Positions 1 to 5,077 of a stretch of 5,324 nucleotides of DNA are shown piece after piece. The number at the start of each line of letters is the position of its first letter. Positions within the stretch are counted from its first letter, which is position 1. This DNA comes from Lonsdalea quercina subsp. quercina. Lineage in GTDB: Bacteria > Pseudomonadota > Gammaproteobacteria > Enterobacterales > Enterobacteriaceae. A model generated the notes under the pieces. It searched no databases and was not told where the DNA came from. It saw only the letters and a program-made list of their open reading frames with translations. Where the stretch lies: NCBI RefSeq assembly GCF_000688655.1, contig NZ_JIBO01000007.1:119447-124770 (forward strand), given 5' to 3'. The translations under genes and the position numbers were made by a program.

Positions 1-2662
1 CAAAGACCCCATCAGCCGCGTCACCGGTGTCGGTGACACTCAGCTGTTTGGTGCCCAGTACGCCATGCGTATCTGGCTTGACCCCAATAAACTGACCAAT
101 TATCAGATGACCACGTCAGACGTGGTTTCAGCGATTACGGTGCAGAACACGCAGATTGCCGCCGGTCAGTTAGGCGGGACGCCGCCAGTGCCGGGACAAA
201 AACTGAACTCGTCAATTATCGCTCAGACAAGACTTAATAATACCGAACAGTTCGGCAATATCCTGATCCGCGTAAACCAGGACGGTTCGCAGGTTCGGCT
301 GAAAGACGTCGCCCGAATCGAACTGGGGGGTGAGGACTACAGCGTCGTGGCTCGTTATAACGGCCAGCCGGCTTCCGGCCTCGGCATCAAACTGGCAACC
401 GGGGCTAATGCGCTGGATACGGCCAACGCCGTTAAAGCCGAGTTAGCTAAGCTGCAGGCGCAGTTTCCTTCGGGTTTGAAAGTGGTCTATCCGTACGACA
501 CCACTCCGTTCGTTAAGATTTCTATTAACGAAGTGGTGAAAACGCTGATTGAAGCTATCGTGCTGGTATTTCTGGTTATGTATCTGTTCCTGCAGAACTT
601 CCGTGCGACGCTCATCCCGACCATCGCGGTACCGGTCGTCTTGCTGGGGACGTTCGCCATCCTCTCGGCATTTGGCTACTCCATTAATACCCTGACCATG
701 TTCGCCATGGTGTTGGCGATCGGTCTTCTGGTGGATGACGCCATCGTCGTCGTAGAAAACGTCGAACGTGTCATGGCGGAAGAAGGACTATCACCAAAAG
801 AAGCAACGCGAAAATCCATGGGGCAAATTCAGGGCGCTCTGGTGGGGATCGCGCTTGTGCTATCCGCCGTATTTGTGCCGATGGCCTTCTCCGGCGGTTC
901 TACCGGCGCCATTTACCGTCAGTTCTCGGTCACCATCGTATCTTCCATGGTGCTGTCCGTCCTGGTGGCATTAATCTTGACCCCAGCCCTGTGCGCCACA
1001 CTGCTTAAACCTGTTGATAATCAAGGTCACGGCAAAACCAAAGGCTTCTTCGGCTGGTTCAACCGTCTTTTTGAAAAGAGTACGCATCACTACACCGATA
1101 GCGTTGCCAACATTCTGCGCAGTACCGGTCGCTATGTCCTGATTTACCTGCTGCTGGTCGTTGGACTCGGTCTGATGTTCTTGCGTCTGCCCAGTTCGTT
1201 CCTGCCCCAGGAAGATCAGGGCGTGCTGCTCACCATGGTGCAACTGCCTGTCGGCTCCACGCAGGAAAGTACCCAAAAAGTGCTGGATCAAGTGGATTCG
1301 TACTACCTGAATAATGAAAAGGACAACGTGAACTCCGTCTTTACCGTCAACGGTTTCGGATTCGCCGGACGCGGGCAGAACATGGGGATAGCCTTCGCCA
1401 GCCTGAAAGATTGGGATGAACGTAGCGGAGCGGCCAATAAGGTCGATGCTATCGCCGGCCGAGCTTACGCCGCCTTCTCGCAGATAAAAGAAGGATTGGT
1501 CATTCCGTTCAACATCCCCGCCATCGTTGAGCTGGGTACCGCCAGCGGCTTCGACTTCCAGCTGGTTGACCAGGGAAATTTGGGCCATGACAAGCTGATG
1601 CAGGCTCGTAACCAGCTGTTAGGGTTGGTCGCGCAGCACTCGGATACGCTGGTGAGCGTGCGTCCGAACGGCATGGAAGATACACCGCAATATCGTCTGG
1701 ATATCGACCAGGAGAAAGCGCTTGCTCTGGGCGTTACGCTGGATGAAATCAATTCGACGCTGGCGACCGCGCTGGGGGGTAGTTACGTCAACGACTTCAT
1801 CGACCGCGGTCGGGTGAAAAAAGTCTACGTTCAGGCGGATGCGAAATTCCGTATGCTGCCCGGCGATATTCAGAACTGGTATGTCCGCGGTACTGCTGGG
1901 CAAATGGTTCCATTCTCCGCCTTCGGCTCGGCACACTGGGAATATGGTTCACCTCGTCTGGAACGTTACAACGGCTTACCCTCCATGGAGATTCTGGGGG
2001 AGGCCGCGCCAGGAAAAAGTACGGGTGAAGCAATGGCGCTGATGGAAGAGCTGGCTTCGCAGTTGCCTGAGGGGATCAACTTTGACTGGACGGGCATGTC
2101 TTACCAGGAACGTCTGGCAGGAAACCAGGCGCCAGCGCTGATTGTTATTTCCGCCATCGTCGTATTCTTGTGTCTTGCCGCACTGTACGAAAGTTGGTCT
2201 ATTCCCTTCTCCGTCATGCTCGTCGTACCGCTCGGAATTCTGGGGGCAGTTGTTGCAGCCAGCATGCGCGGGTTGGAAAACGACGTGTATTTCAAGGTGG
2301 GAATGCTCACCACTATTGGGCTATCCGCCAAAAACGCCATCTTGATCGTGGAGTTTGCGAAAGACCTAATGGAAAAAGAAGGAAAAGGCTTGGTGGAAGC
2401 AACGCTCGATGCCGTACGGATGCGTTTGCGCCCCATTCTGATGACCTCACTGGCCTTTATTTTGGGTGTCGTGCCGCTGGTTATCAGCTCAGGCGCTGGC
2501 TCCGGCGCGCAGAACGCGGTGGGGACTGGGGTCATGGGCGGGATGTTGACCGCCACCATTTTGGCTATCTATTTCGTGCCCGTCTTTTATGTCGTCGTCA
2601 GCCGACGCTTCAGTAAAAAGAAAGGCGCTGAGAATACGGAACATCAGCCAGACCAGCACTAA
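1..2662 (+). CDS. acrB: Multidrug efflux RND transporter AcrB, 5'-truncated by window
   Basis: Inner-membrane, proton-driven pump subunit of the AcrAB-TolC tripartite efflux system; it exports drugs, dyes, detergents and bile salts from periplasm and membrane. The frame is open from base 2 ([12 protein letters not shown]...), so the gene runs in from the left. By alignment to E. coli AcrB from memory, the first full codon is about residue 163 and the intact protein about 1048 residues (E. coli 1049). The ATG at 65 is internal Met184, not a start. Visible landmarks: F178 of the distal drug pocket (codon 47-49); the TM4 proton-relay pair in [16 protein letters not shown] (D407/D408, codons 734-739); the switch-loop motif [12 protein letters not shown]; the relay Lys in [15 protein letters not shown] (codon 2330-2332, E. 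coli K940); and the relay Arg in VRMRLRP (codon 2423-2425, E. coli R971). The GFGFAG loop and the SRRFSKKK...H tail favour AcrB over AcrF. About one residue is missing in the cytoplasmic linker after LLKPV. The reading frame is intact. acrA and the promoter lie outside the window. Confidence 0.97.
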   Translation, partial: KDPISRVTGVGDTQLFGAQYAMRIWLDPNKLTNYQMTTSDVVSAITVQNTQIAAGQLGGTPPVPGQKLNSSIIAQTRLNNTEQFGNILIRVNQDGSQVRLKDVARIELGGEDYSVVARYNGQPASGLGIKLATGANALDTANAVKAELAKLQAQFPSGLKVVYPYDTTPFVKISINEVVKTLIEAIVLVFLVMYLFLQNFRATLIPTIAVPVVLLGTFAILSAFGYSINTLTMFAMVLAIGLLVDDAIVVVENVERVMAEEGLSPKEATRKSMGQIQGALVGIALVLSAVFVPMAFSGGSTGAIYRQFSVTIVSSMVLSVLVALILTPALCATLLKPVDNQGHGKTKGFFGWFNRLFEKSTHHYTDSVANILRSTGRYVLIYLLLVVGLGLMFLRLPSSFLPQEDQGVLLTMVQLPVGSTQESTQKVLDQVDSYYLNNEKDNVNSVFTVNGFGFAGRGQNMGIAFASLKDWDERSGAANKVDAIAGRAYAAFSQIKEGLVIPFNIPAIVELGTASGFDFQLVDQGNLGHDKLMQARNQLLGLVAQHSDTLVSVRPNGMEDTPQYRLDIDQEKALALGVTLDEINSTLATALGGSYVNDFIDRGRVKKVYVQADAKFRMLPGDIQNWYVRGTAGQMVPFSAFGSAHWEYGSPRLERYNGLPSMEILGEAAPGKSTGEAMALMEELASQLPEGINFDWTGMSYQERLAGNQAPALIVISAIVVFLCLAALYESWSIPFSVMLVVPLGILGAVVAASMRGLENDVYFKVGMLTTIGLSAKNAILIVEFAKDLMEKEGKGLVEATLDAVRMRLRPILMTSLAFILGVVPLVISSGAGSGAQNAVGTGVMGGMLTATILAIYFVPVFYVVVSRRFSKKKGAENTEHQPDQH

Positions 2663-2680
2663 TCCACATCTTGAAGTTTC

Positions 2681-2710
2681 AATAGGCCGCTCAAGCGGCC
2701 TATTTTTTTC
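2681..2710 (+). terminator. Intrinsic terminator of acrAB
   Basis: A perfect 10-bp stem (AATAGGCCGC / GCGGCCTATT, 2681-2690 and 2695-2704) with a TCAA tetraloop is followed by a T-rich tail (the last stem T's continue into TTTTTC). It begins 18 nt after the acrB stop and should end the acrAB transcript before the zinc-regulated operon. On the other strand the A-rich start of the stem gives only a short T stretch, so it is mainly a + strand terminator. Confidence 0.93.
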
Positions 2711-2740
2711 TCTCAACTCATCCATTCATGCAAACCACAG

Positions 2741-2769
2741 TTGATCGTCGAATAAAAAAAGCGCAGAAT
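2741..2769 (+). promoter_or_regulatory. Candidate promoter of rpmE2-rpmJ2
   Basis: TTGATC (2741-2746) could be a -35 box (4/6) and CAGAAT (2764-2769) a -10 box (4/6) with exactly 17 bp between them. Transcription would then start inside the Zur-type palindrome just downstream, which fits repression by occlusion. The match is modest. TATAAC (2781-2786), inside the palindrome, is an alternative -10, but its -35 would be poor. The exact start is not settled by the sequence. Confidence 0.4.
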
Positions 2770-2791
2770 AAATGTTATGTTATAACATAAA
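2769..2791 (+). promoter_or_regulatory. Zur (zinc uptake regulator) operator
   Basis: The core ATGTTAT-GTT-ATAACAT (2772-2788) has perfect 7-bp inverted half-sites with a 3-bp centre. This is the arrangement and nearly the sequence of the enterobacterial Zur box (core TGTTATANTATAACA, as known from znuABC, zinT and ykgM in E. coli). It lies 16 bp upstream of the rpmE2 start codon, in the promoter region. With zinc bound, Zur would repress the downstream genes; zinc starvation would release them. Binding is inferred from the match, position and gene content. Confidence 0.88.
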
Positions 2792-2804
2792 CTATAGGTG
2801 TGTT

Positions 2805-3056
2805 ATGAAATCCAATATACATCCCCACTACCGTACCGTGCTTTTCCACGACACCAGCGCAAATACGTTCTATACCGTAGGATCAACAATCGCGACGGAA
2901 AGAACTCATGAATATGAGGGGAACATTTATCCCTATGTCACCATTGAAGTTTCTGCAGCCTCACATCCCTACTACACCGGCAAGCAGAAAGAGTATTCAA
3001 AAGAGGGAAGCGCAGCACGCTTTCAAAAAAGATTCGGCCATTTTCTAAAATCTTAG
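2805..3056 (+). CDS. rpmE2: 50S ribosomal protein L31 type B (zinc-independent)
   Basis: YkgM-family paralogue of L31, 83 residues, which replaces zinc-containing L31 in the large subunit when zinc is scarce. The start [18 protein letters not shown] and the segments [17 protein letters not shown] and [10 protein letters not shown] match the type B family. The protein has no cysteine, so the four-Cys zinc site of ordinary L31 (rpmE) is absent, as in known C-minus forms. I chose the ATG at 2805 over the in-frame ATG at 2772: it gives the conserved N-terminus, has AGGTG at 2796-2800 (4-nt spacer), and avoids translation starting inside the Zur operator. It is followed 18 nt later by rpmJ2, so the two form an operon under the Zur-type site. 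Confidence 0.95.
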   Translation: MKSNIHPHYRTVLFHDTSANTFYTVGSTIATERTHEYEGNIYPYVTIEVSAASHPYYTGKQKEYSKEGSAARFQKRFGHFLKS

Positions 3057-3074
3057 AGACGGGAGAAATGCTAT

Positions 3075-3218
3075 ATGCAGGTATTAAGCTCACTAAGCAG
3101 CGCCAAAAAACGCCACAAGGATTGTATCGTCGTTAAACGGCGAGGCAGAATTTACGTTATTTGTAAAAGCCATCCTCGCTTTAATGCAGTTCAAGGCCGG
3201 AAAAAGAAAAAACACTAA
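3075..3218 (+). CDS. rpmJ2: 50S ribosomal protein L36 type B (zinc-independent)
   Basis: YkgO-family paralogue of L36, 47 residues, which lets the ribosome do without zinc-bound L36. It starts [17 protein letters not shown]; the core [14 protein letters not shown] and the basic tail [10 protein letters not shown] match the type B family. Against ordinary L36 (CRNC...C...H), the first zinc Cys is replaced by His14 and the last ligand His aligns with Phe36. Cys17 and Cys30 remain, so the zinc ribbon is incomplete, as in E. coli YkgO. GGGAG at 3061-3065 is a good ribosome binding site 9 nt before the ATG. The nearby ATG at 3068 is in a different reading frame. Cotranscribed with rpmE2. Its TAA overlaps the ATG of a 31-codon ORF. 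Confidence 0.94.
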   Translation: MQVLSSLSSAKKRHKDCIVVKRRGRIYVICKSHPRFNAVQGRKKKKH

Positions 3219-3313
3219 TGAATAACTCATCGGACCTTTACGCCGACCTCAATAAACAAACAATTAAGCCTGAAAGAACTTTTCTTACTCCTTCGGATTT
3301 AAACAGGTTTTAA
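3218..3313 (+). CDS. Candidate 31-aa small protein overlapping the rpmJ2 stop
   Basis: The sequence TAATG joins the rpmJ2 stop to an ATG that opens 31 codons (starts [13 protein letters not shown], ends TPSDLNRF). Such overlap allows translational coupling, so ribosomes finishing rpmJ2 could restart here. The peptide is hydrophilic, with no membrane segment, Cys or motif I recognise. No Shine-Dalgarno sequence stands out, since the upstream bases are the A-rich Lys codons of rpmJ2. An ORF of this length can arise by chance. Regarded only as a candidate third cistron of the zinc-starvation operon. Confidence 0.2.
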   Translation: MNNSSDLYADLNKQTIKPERTFLTPSDLNRF

Positions 3314-3655
3314 CACTTAGGTAACTCACTGACTGTTAATGATTCGGCGTATTGCACTCTATCACCTTTAAAAGCGGTTTGGCTTTTGACCGCTATAGGG
3401 GAGCATCCTCCCCTATCCCACCTACCGTTCAGTCAACACCTTTGAGATTGAGTGATGCTATTTTTGTTACATTTTATATGGATACCTTACATTCGATTCT
3501 GGAAAAACTAATTACCATAGTAAATGTAGTACGTTTAAAAAGAGACGCTTAATAGTCCTGTATCCCAATTAATACATTACAAAATTTGAACGATGAGTTC
3601 GATAGCAGCAATTACGACAGAAAATGTCCGCGCAGTGCGAACCTAGGTGTTCTTT
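3219..3655. other. Intergenic region without recognisable gene (rpmJ2 to tomB promoter)
   Basis: Apart from the 31-codon ORF at its start and the hairpin pair at 3373-3416, I see no gene here. The longest + strand frame (3352-3552, 66 codons) starts with TTG, lacks a ribosome binding site and runs through both hairpins, so it is probably not a gene. The second half is AT-rich with small inverted repeats: TACATT/AATGTA at 3488-3493 and 3523-3528, GAAC/GTTC around 3586-3600, and the 8-bp palindrome ACCTAGGT at 3641-3648. No convincing intrinsic terminator for rpmE2-rpmJ2 is seen; the hairpins lack a following T-tract on the + strand. Confidence 0.6.
3373..3416. repeat. Two abutting perfect hairpins, possible dispersed palindromic repeat
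   Basis: Hairpin 1 pairs AGCGGT (3373-3378) with ACCGCT (3389-3394) around a 10-nt loop. Hairpin 2 starts at the very next base and pairs ATAGGGGAG (3395-3403) with CTCCCCTAT (3408-3416) around a CATC loop; this stem is 9 bp and perfect. No unpaired base separates them, so they could stack end to end in RNA. Neither is followed by a T-run on the + strand; read on the minus strand, hairpin 1 is followed by TTTT. Paired palindromes between transcription units resemble REP/BIME-type or MITE-type repeats, but I cannot confirm other copies from one window. Confidence 0.5.
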
Positions 3656-3663
3656 GCTATAGT
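3656..3663 (+). promoter_or_regulatory. Candidate extended -10 promoter for tomB-hha
   Basis: TGC-TATAGT fits the extended -10 pattern TGnTATAAT with one mismatch (coordinates run from the G of TG). The -35 position at 17-bp spacing (GTGCGA, 3635-3640) is weak, as extended -10 promoters tolerate. The palindrome ACCTAGGT (3641-3648) lies in the spacer, where a bound protein could affect polymerase. Transcription would start near 3670, leaving a leader of about 170 nt before tomB. Confidence 0.45.
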
Positions 3664-3669
3664 TGATGC

Positions 3670-3842
3670 AGAATGACTTTTACATTGATGTGAGGACATT
3701 CTTTACATTCACCGTGTTATCCTTGGTTGGTCTATTTGAGGACAGCGGAGTGTAATCTCTCTTATGCAATTCATCACGTTACCTGCTAAAGCAGGAGTAA
3801 ACCCTAAGTAAGACTGAACCATGGCTTAACGGAGGGATTGAA
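3670..3842 (+). promoter_or_regulatory. Long tomB 5' leader with possible structure
   Basis: If the promoter at 3656-3663 is used, tomB has a ~170-nt untranslated leader. Within it TTACATTC (3703-3710) can pair with GAGTGTAA (3748-3755) over 8 bp with one T-G wobble, and CCTGC/GCAGG (3782-3786, 3791-3795) forms a small TAAA-loop hairpin. TTTACATT-like segments occur twice (3679-3685 and 3702-3709) and GAGGACA occurs twice (3692-3698 and 3738-3744). Two very short ORFs precede tomB. I do not recognise it as a known riboswitch or leader class. Confidence 0.35.
3764..3811 (+). CDS. Candidate 15-aa upstream ORF in tomB leader
   Basis: ATG at 3764 opens 15 codons (MQFITLPAKAGVNPK) ending in TAA at 3809-3811, 31 nt before tomB. 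GGAG at 3747-3750 is upstream, but the 13-nt spacer is long. The small CCTGC/GCAGG hairpin lies within it. I recognise no homologue and the composition is not that of an amino-acid attenuator. If translated, it could set access to the tomB ribosome binding site. Chance occurrence is quite possible. Confidence 0.2.
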   Translation: MQFITLPAKAGVNPK

Positions 3843-4211
3843 ATGGATGAGTACTCACCTAAACATTATGATATTGCCCAACTCAGATTCTTGTGTGAGA
3901 ATCTGCGCGACGAAAGTATCGCGACGCTAGGTGACAGCAATCACGGCTGGGTGAATGATCCGACCTCCGCAATAAATCTTCAGCTCAATGAGCTTATTGA
4001 GCATATTGCGGCCTTTATTGGCACCTATAAAATTAAATACCCGGATGATGAAGAGTTGTACATGCGGGTTGAAAAATATTTAGACGATACTTATATTCTT
4101 TTCAGTAATTACGGCATTAATGATGCCGAGCTGCGGAGATGGCAAAAGTCTAAGTCACAATTATTCAGAATGCTCTCAGAAAAGAGCAGCTATGCAACAG
4201 TAAGAACTTAA
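3843..4211 (+). CDS. tomB: TomB, antitoxin of Hha / biofilm formation regulator
   Basis: TomB (YbaJ) family, 122 residues, a cytoplasmic protein that counteracts Hha toxicity and affects biofilm formation and conjugation in E. coli. The sequence [20 protein letters not shown], followed by [10 protein letters not shown] and [21 protein letters not shown], is typical of the family. The only cysteine is Cys18, the residue reported in E. coli TomB to act in oxygen-dependent oxidation and destabilisation of Hha. The middle and C-terminus ([23 protein letters not shown], split here as KYPDDEELY and [12 protein letters not shown]; then [14 protein letters not shown]) are helical and charged with no membrane segment. 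GGAGG at 3831-3835 gives a strong ribosome binding site 7 nt before the ATG. It precedes hha by 53 nt in the same direction, the usual two-gene unit. Confidence 0.95.
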   Translation: MDEYSPKHYDIAQLRFLCENLRDESIATLGDSNHGWVNDPTSAINLQLNELIEHIAAFIGTYKIKYPDDEELYMRVEKYLDDTYILFSNYGINDAELRRWQKSKSQLFRMLSEKSSYATVRT

Positions 4212-4264
4212 GCAATTATTTGCCTTATACTTATTTTAACCCAGGAAAATTCATAAAGGTTATT

Positions 4265-4468
4265 ATGAAAAAAATAGATTACTTGATGCGTTTGCGCAAA
4301 TGCACAACCATTGACACTCTCGAACGAGTTATTGAAAAAAACAAGTATGAACTCTCTAACGATGAGTTAGAAATGTTCTATTCTGCGGCAGACCACCGTC
4401 TGGCCGAGCTGACCATGAATAAGCTCTACGACAAAGTCCCTACCGCTGTATGGAAATACGTACGTTAA
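4265..4468 (+). CDS. hha: Hha/YmoA family haemolysin expression modulator
   Basis: Small nucleoid-associated regulator of 67 residues that binds H-NS and helps silence horizontally acquired and virulence genes; it is also the toxin of the TomB-Hha pair. It begins [20 protein letters not shown] and shows [20 protein letters not shown], then [18 protein letters not shown]. Asp43 in AADHRL matches the residue shown in Hha (D48) to matter for H-NS contact, and Cys13 matches E. coli Cys18. The length is that of Yersinia YmoA, not the 72 residues of E. coli Hha. I chose the ATG at 4265: it gives the family N-terminus and follows AAGG at 4256-4259 (5-nt spacer). The in-frame TTG at 4220 would add an unrelated extension. 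TATACT at 4226-4231 could serve as a -10 for an internal promoter, but no good -35 is seen. Confidence 0.96.
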   Translation: MKKIDYLMRLRKCTTIDTLERVIEKNKYELSNDELEMFYSAADHRLAELTMNKLYDKVPTAVWKYVR

Positions 4469-4808
4469 TACGTATTAATCCTCTAGCGTTGAGCTAAAAG
4501 TACATTGAGCCGATATCATGATCGGCCTTTGTCTTATTAGAAAAATTAAGCAATATGCTAAAACGAGTAACAACGTATATGTACATATTTCCGCCTTAAT
4601 TCATCAGAGATGACTGGGTCCTCATTTTATTAAACAACTCCCTACCGATAGAGATAAGTCTTTTTATAAACTTATCCTCAATGGCGTTCAATGCTTAAAC
4701 CCGATAGCGCCCAATAAATAAAATGCGAAACAACGCCAAGTTTCTAAACAAAGATTATCCAGAAAGCAAAAATAAGAAGGGTAAGAAGGGGTAGGAACCA
4801 TCTGAAAT
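4469..4808. other. AT-rich intergenic region between hha and ffs
   Basis: No gene is visible on either strand; + strand ATG frames end within a few codons. It contains the hha terminator hairpin (4509-4526), a 7-bp inverted repeat GATAAGT/ACTTATC (4653-4659 and 4670-4676) with a 10-nt loop, and a tandem duplication of TAAGAAGGG (4773-4790) just beyond the 3' end of ffs. The two genes converge here. The minus strand reading from ffs shows ACCAT/ATGGT (4807-4811, 4797-4801), a weak hairpin, and a T-rich stretch near 4767-4774, which may end the 4.5S transcript. Confidence 0.6.
4509..4535 (+). terminator. Likely terminator of tomB-hha
   Basis: GCCGAT (4509-4514) pairs with ATCGGC (4521-4526) around a 6-nt loop, followed by CTTTGTCTT. 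It lies 40 nt past the hha stop. The stem is short and the T-tract interrupted, so termination may be partial. Confidence 0.6.
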
Positions 4809-4921
4809 GGTGGAGGCCCCGCCAGCTACATCCCGGCACACACGTCGCCTGCTGCGGCTGCTTCCTTCCGGACCTGACCGAGTCCACAGGTTAGTGTTGC
4901 GGGAGAACCAACAGGGCCTCC
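4809..4921 (-). ncRNA. ffs: 4.5S RNA, bacterial signal recognition particle RNA
   Basis: About 113 nt (E. coli 114). It is the RNA of the signal recognition particle, which with Ffh directs inner-membrane proteins to FtsY and the Sec translocon. On the minus strand it begins GGAGGCCCTGTTGGTTCTCC and contains the invariant SRP core CAGGTCCGGAAGGAAGCAGC (+ strand 4857-4876) with the GGAA tetraloop and the asymmetric loop bound by the Ffh M domain. The 5' GGAGGCCC pairs with GGGGCCTCC near the 3' end, leaving ACC unpaired as in E. coli. Compared with remembered E. coli sequence, an A-T pair replaces a G-C pair on both sides of the terminal stem, a compensatory change that supports a functional RNA. 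The 93-codon minus-strand ORF at 4755-5036 overlaps this RNA and is a shadow. Confidence 0.97.
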
Positions 4922-4946
4922 ATTGACGGCTCCGCACTGCGAAGCG
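4922..4946 (-). other. 5' leader of 4.5S RNA precursor (RNase P substrate)
   Basis: With the promoter at 4953-4981, transcription would start near 4946, about 25 nt before the mature 5' end. E. coli 4.5S RNA is made with a leader of similar length that RNase P removes, so the same processing is inferred. The leader begins with a GC-rich discriminator region. Confidence 0.6.
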
Positions 4947-4952
4947 GTGGGC

Positions 4953-4981
4953 ATTATCAGCGATGACCTGCTCAATTGCAA
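4953..4981 (-). promoter_or_regulatory. ffs promoter
   Basis: Read on the minus strand, TTGCAA (4981-4976, 4/6 to TTGACA) and GATAAT (4958-4953, 5/6 to TATAAT) are separated by exactly 17 bp. The region after the -10 is GCCCACC; GC-rich discriminators are typical of stable RNA promoters under stringent control, so growth-rate regulation is likely. It sits ~30 nt upstream of mature 4.5S RNA, consistent with a processed leader. Confidence 0.75.
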
Positions 4982-5077
4982 GCCGACACGGCCTAACCGC
5001 CGTTTTCTTACCCACTACCGACTTGATACCATGCACTATCGATAAATCTCATGGCAAACAGGAGTCTCCCTACGGCT

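Noticed and set aside
65..67. ATG 65 as the acrB start
   Set aside because: The frame continues upstream to the window edge with conserved AcrB sequence; this is internal Met184.
971..1588. 205-codon minus-strand ORF inside acrB
   Set aside because: Antisense shadow of a clearly conserved acrB frame, low-complexity composition, no start signal. The same applies to the other frames within 768-2725.
2772..2804. Upstream start for rpmE2 at ATG 2772
   Set aside because: The 11 extra residues are encoded by the Zur-type operator and are not part of the family; ATG 2805 has the ribosome binding site and the conserved N-terminus.
3282..3298. Hairpin-like AAGAA/TTCTT after rpmJ2 as terminator
   Set aside because: The stem is very short and A/T only, with no following T-run, so it is not supported as an intrinsic terminator.
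4220..4264. TTG-initiated extension of hha
   Set aside because: The added residues match no Hha/YmoA protein, while ATG 4265 has a good ribosome binding site and gives the 67-residue YmoA-like form.
4653..4676. GATAAGT/ACTTATC inverted repeat as terminator or operator
   Set aside because: AT-rich 7-bp stem with a 10-nt loop in AT-rich sequence, no T-tract, and no nearby promoter; likely chance.
4755..5036. 93-codon minus-strand ORF
   Set aside because: It overlaps the whole 4.5S RNA gene and its promoter; the frame is explained by the GC-rich RNA sequence and no protein family is seen.
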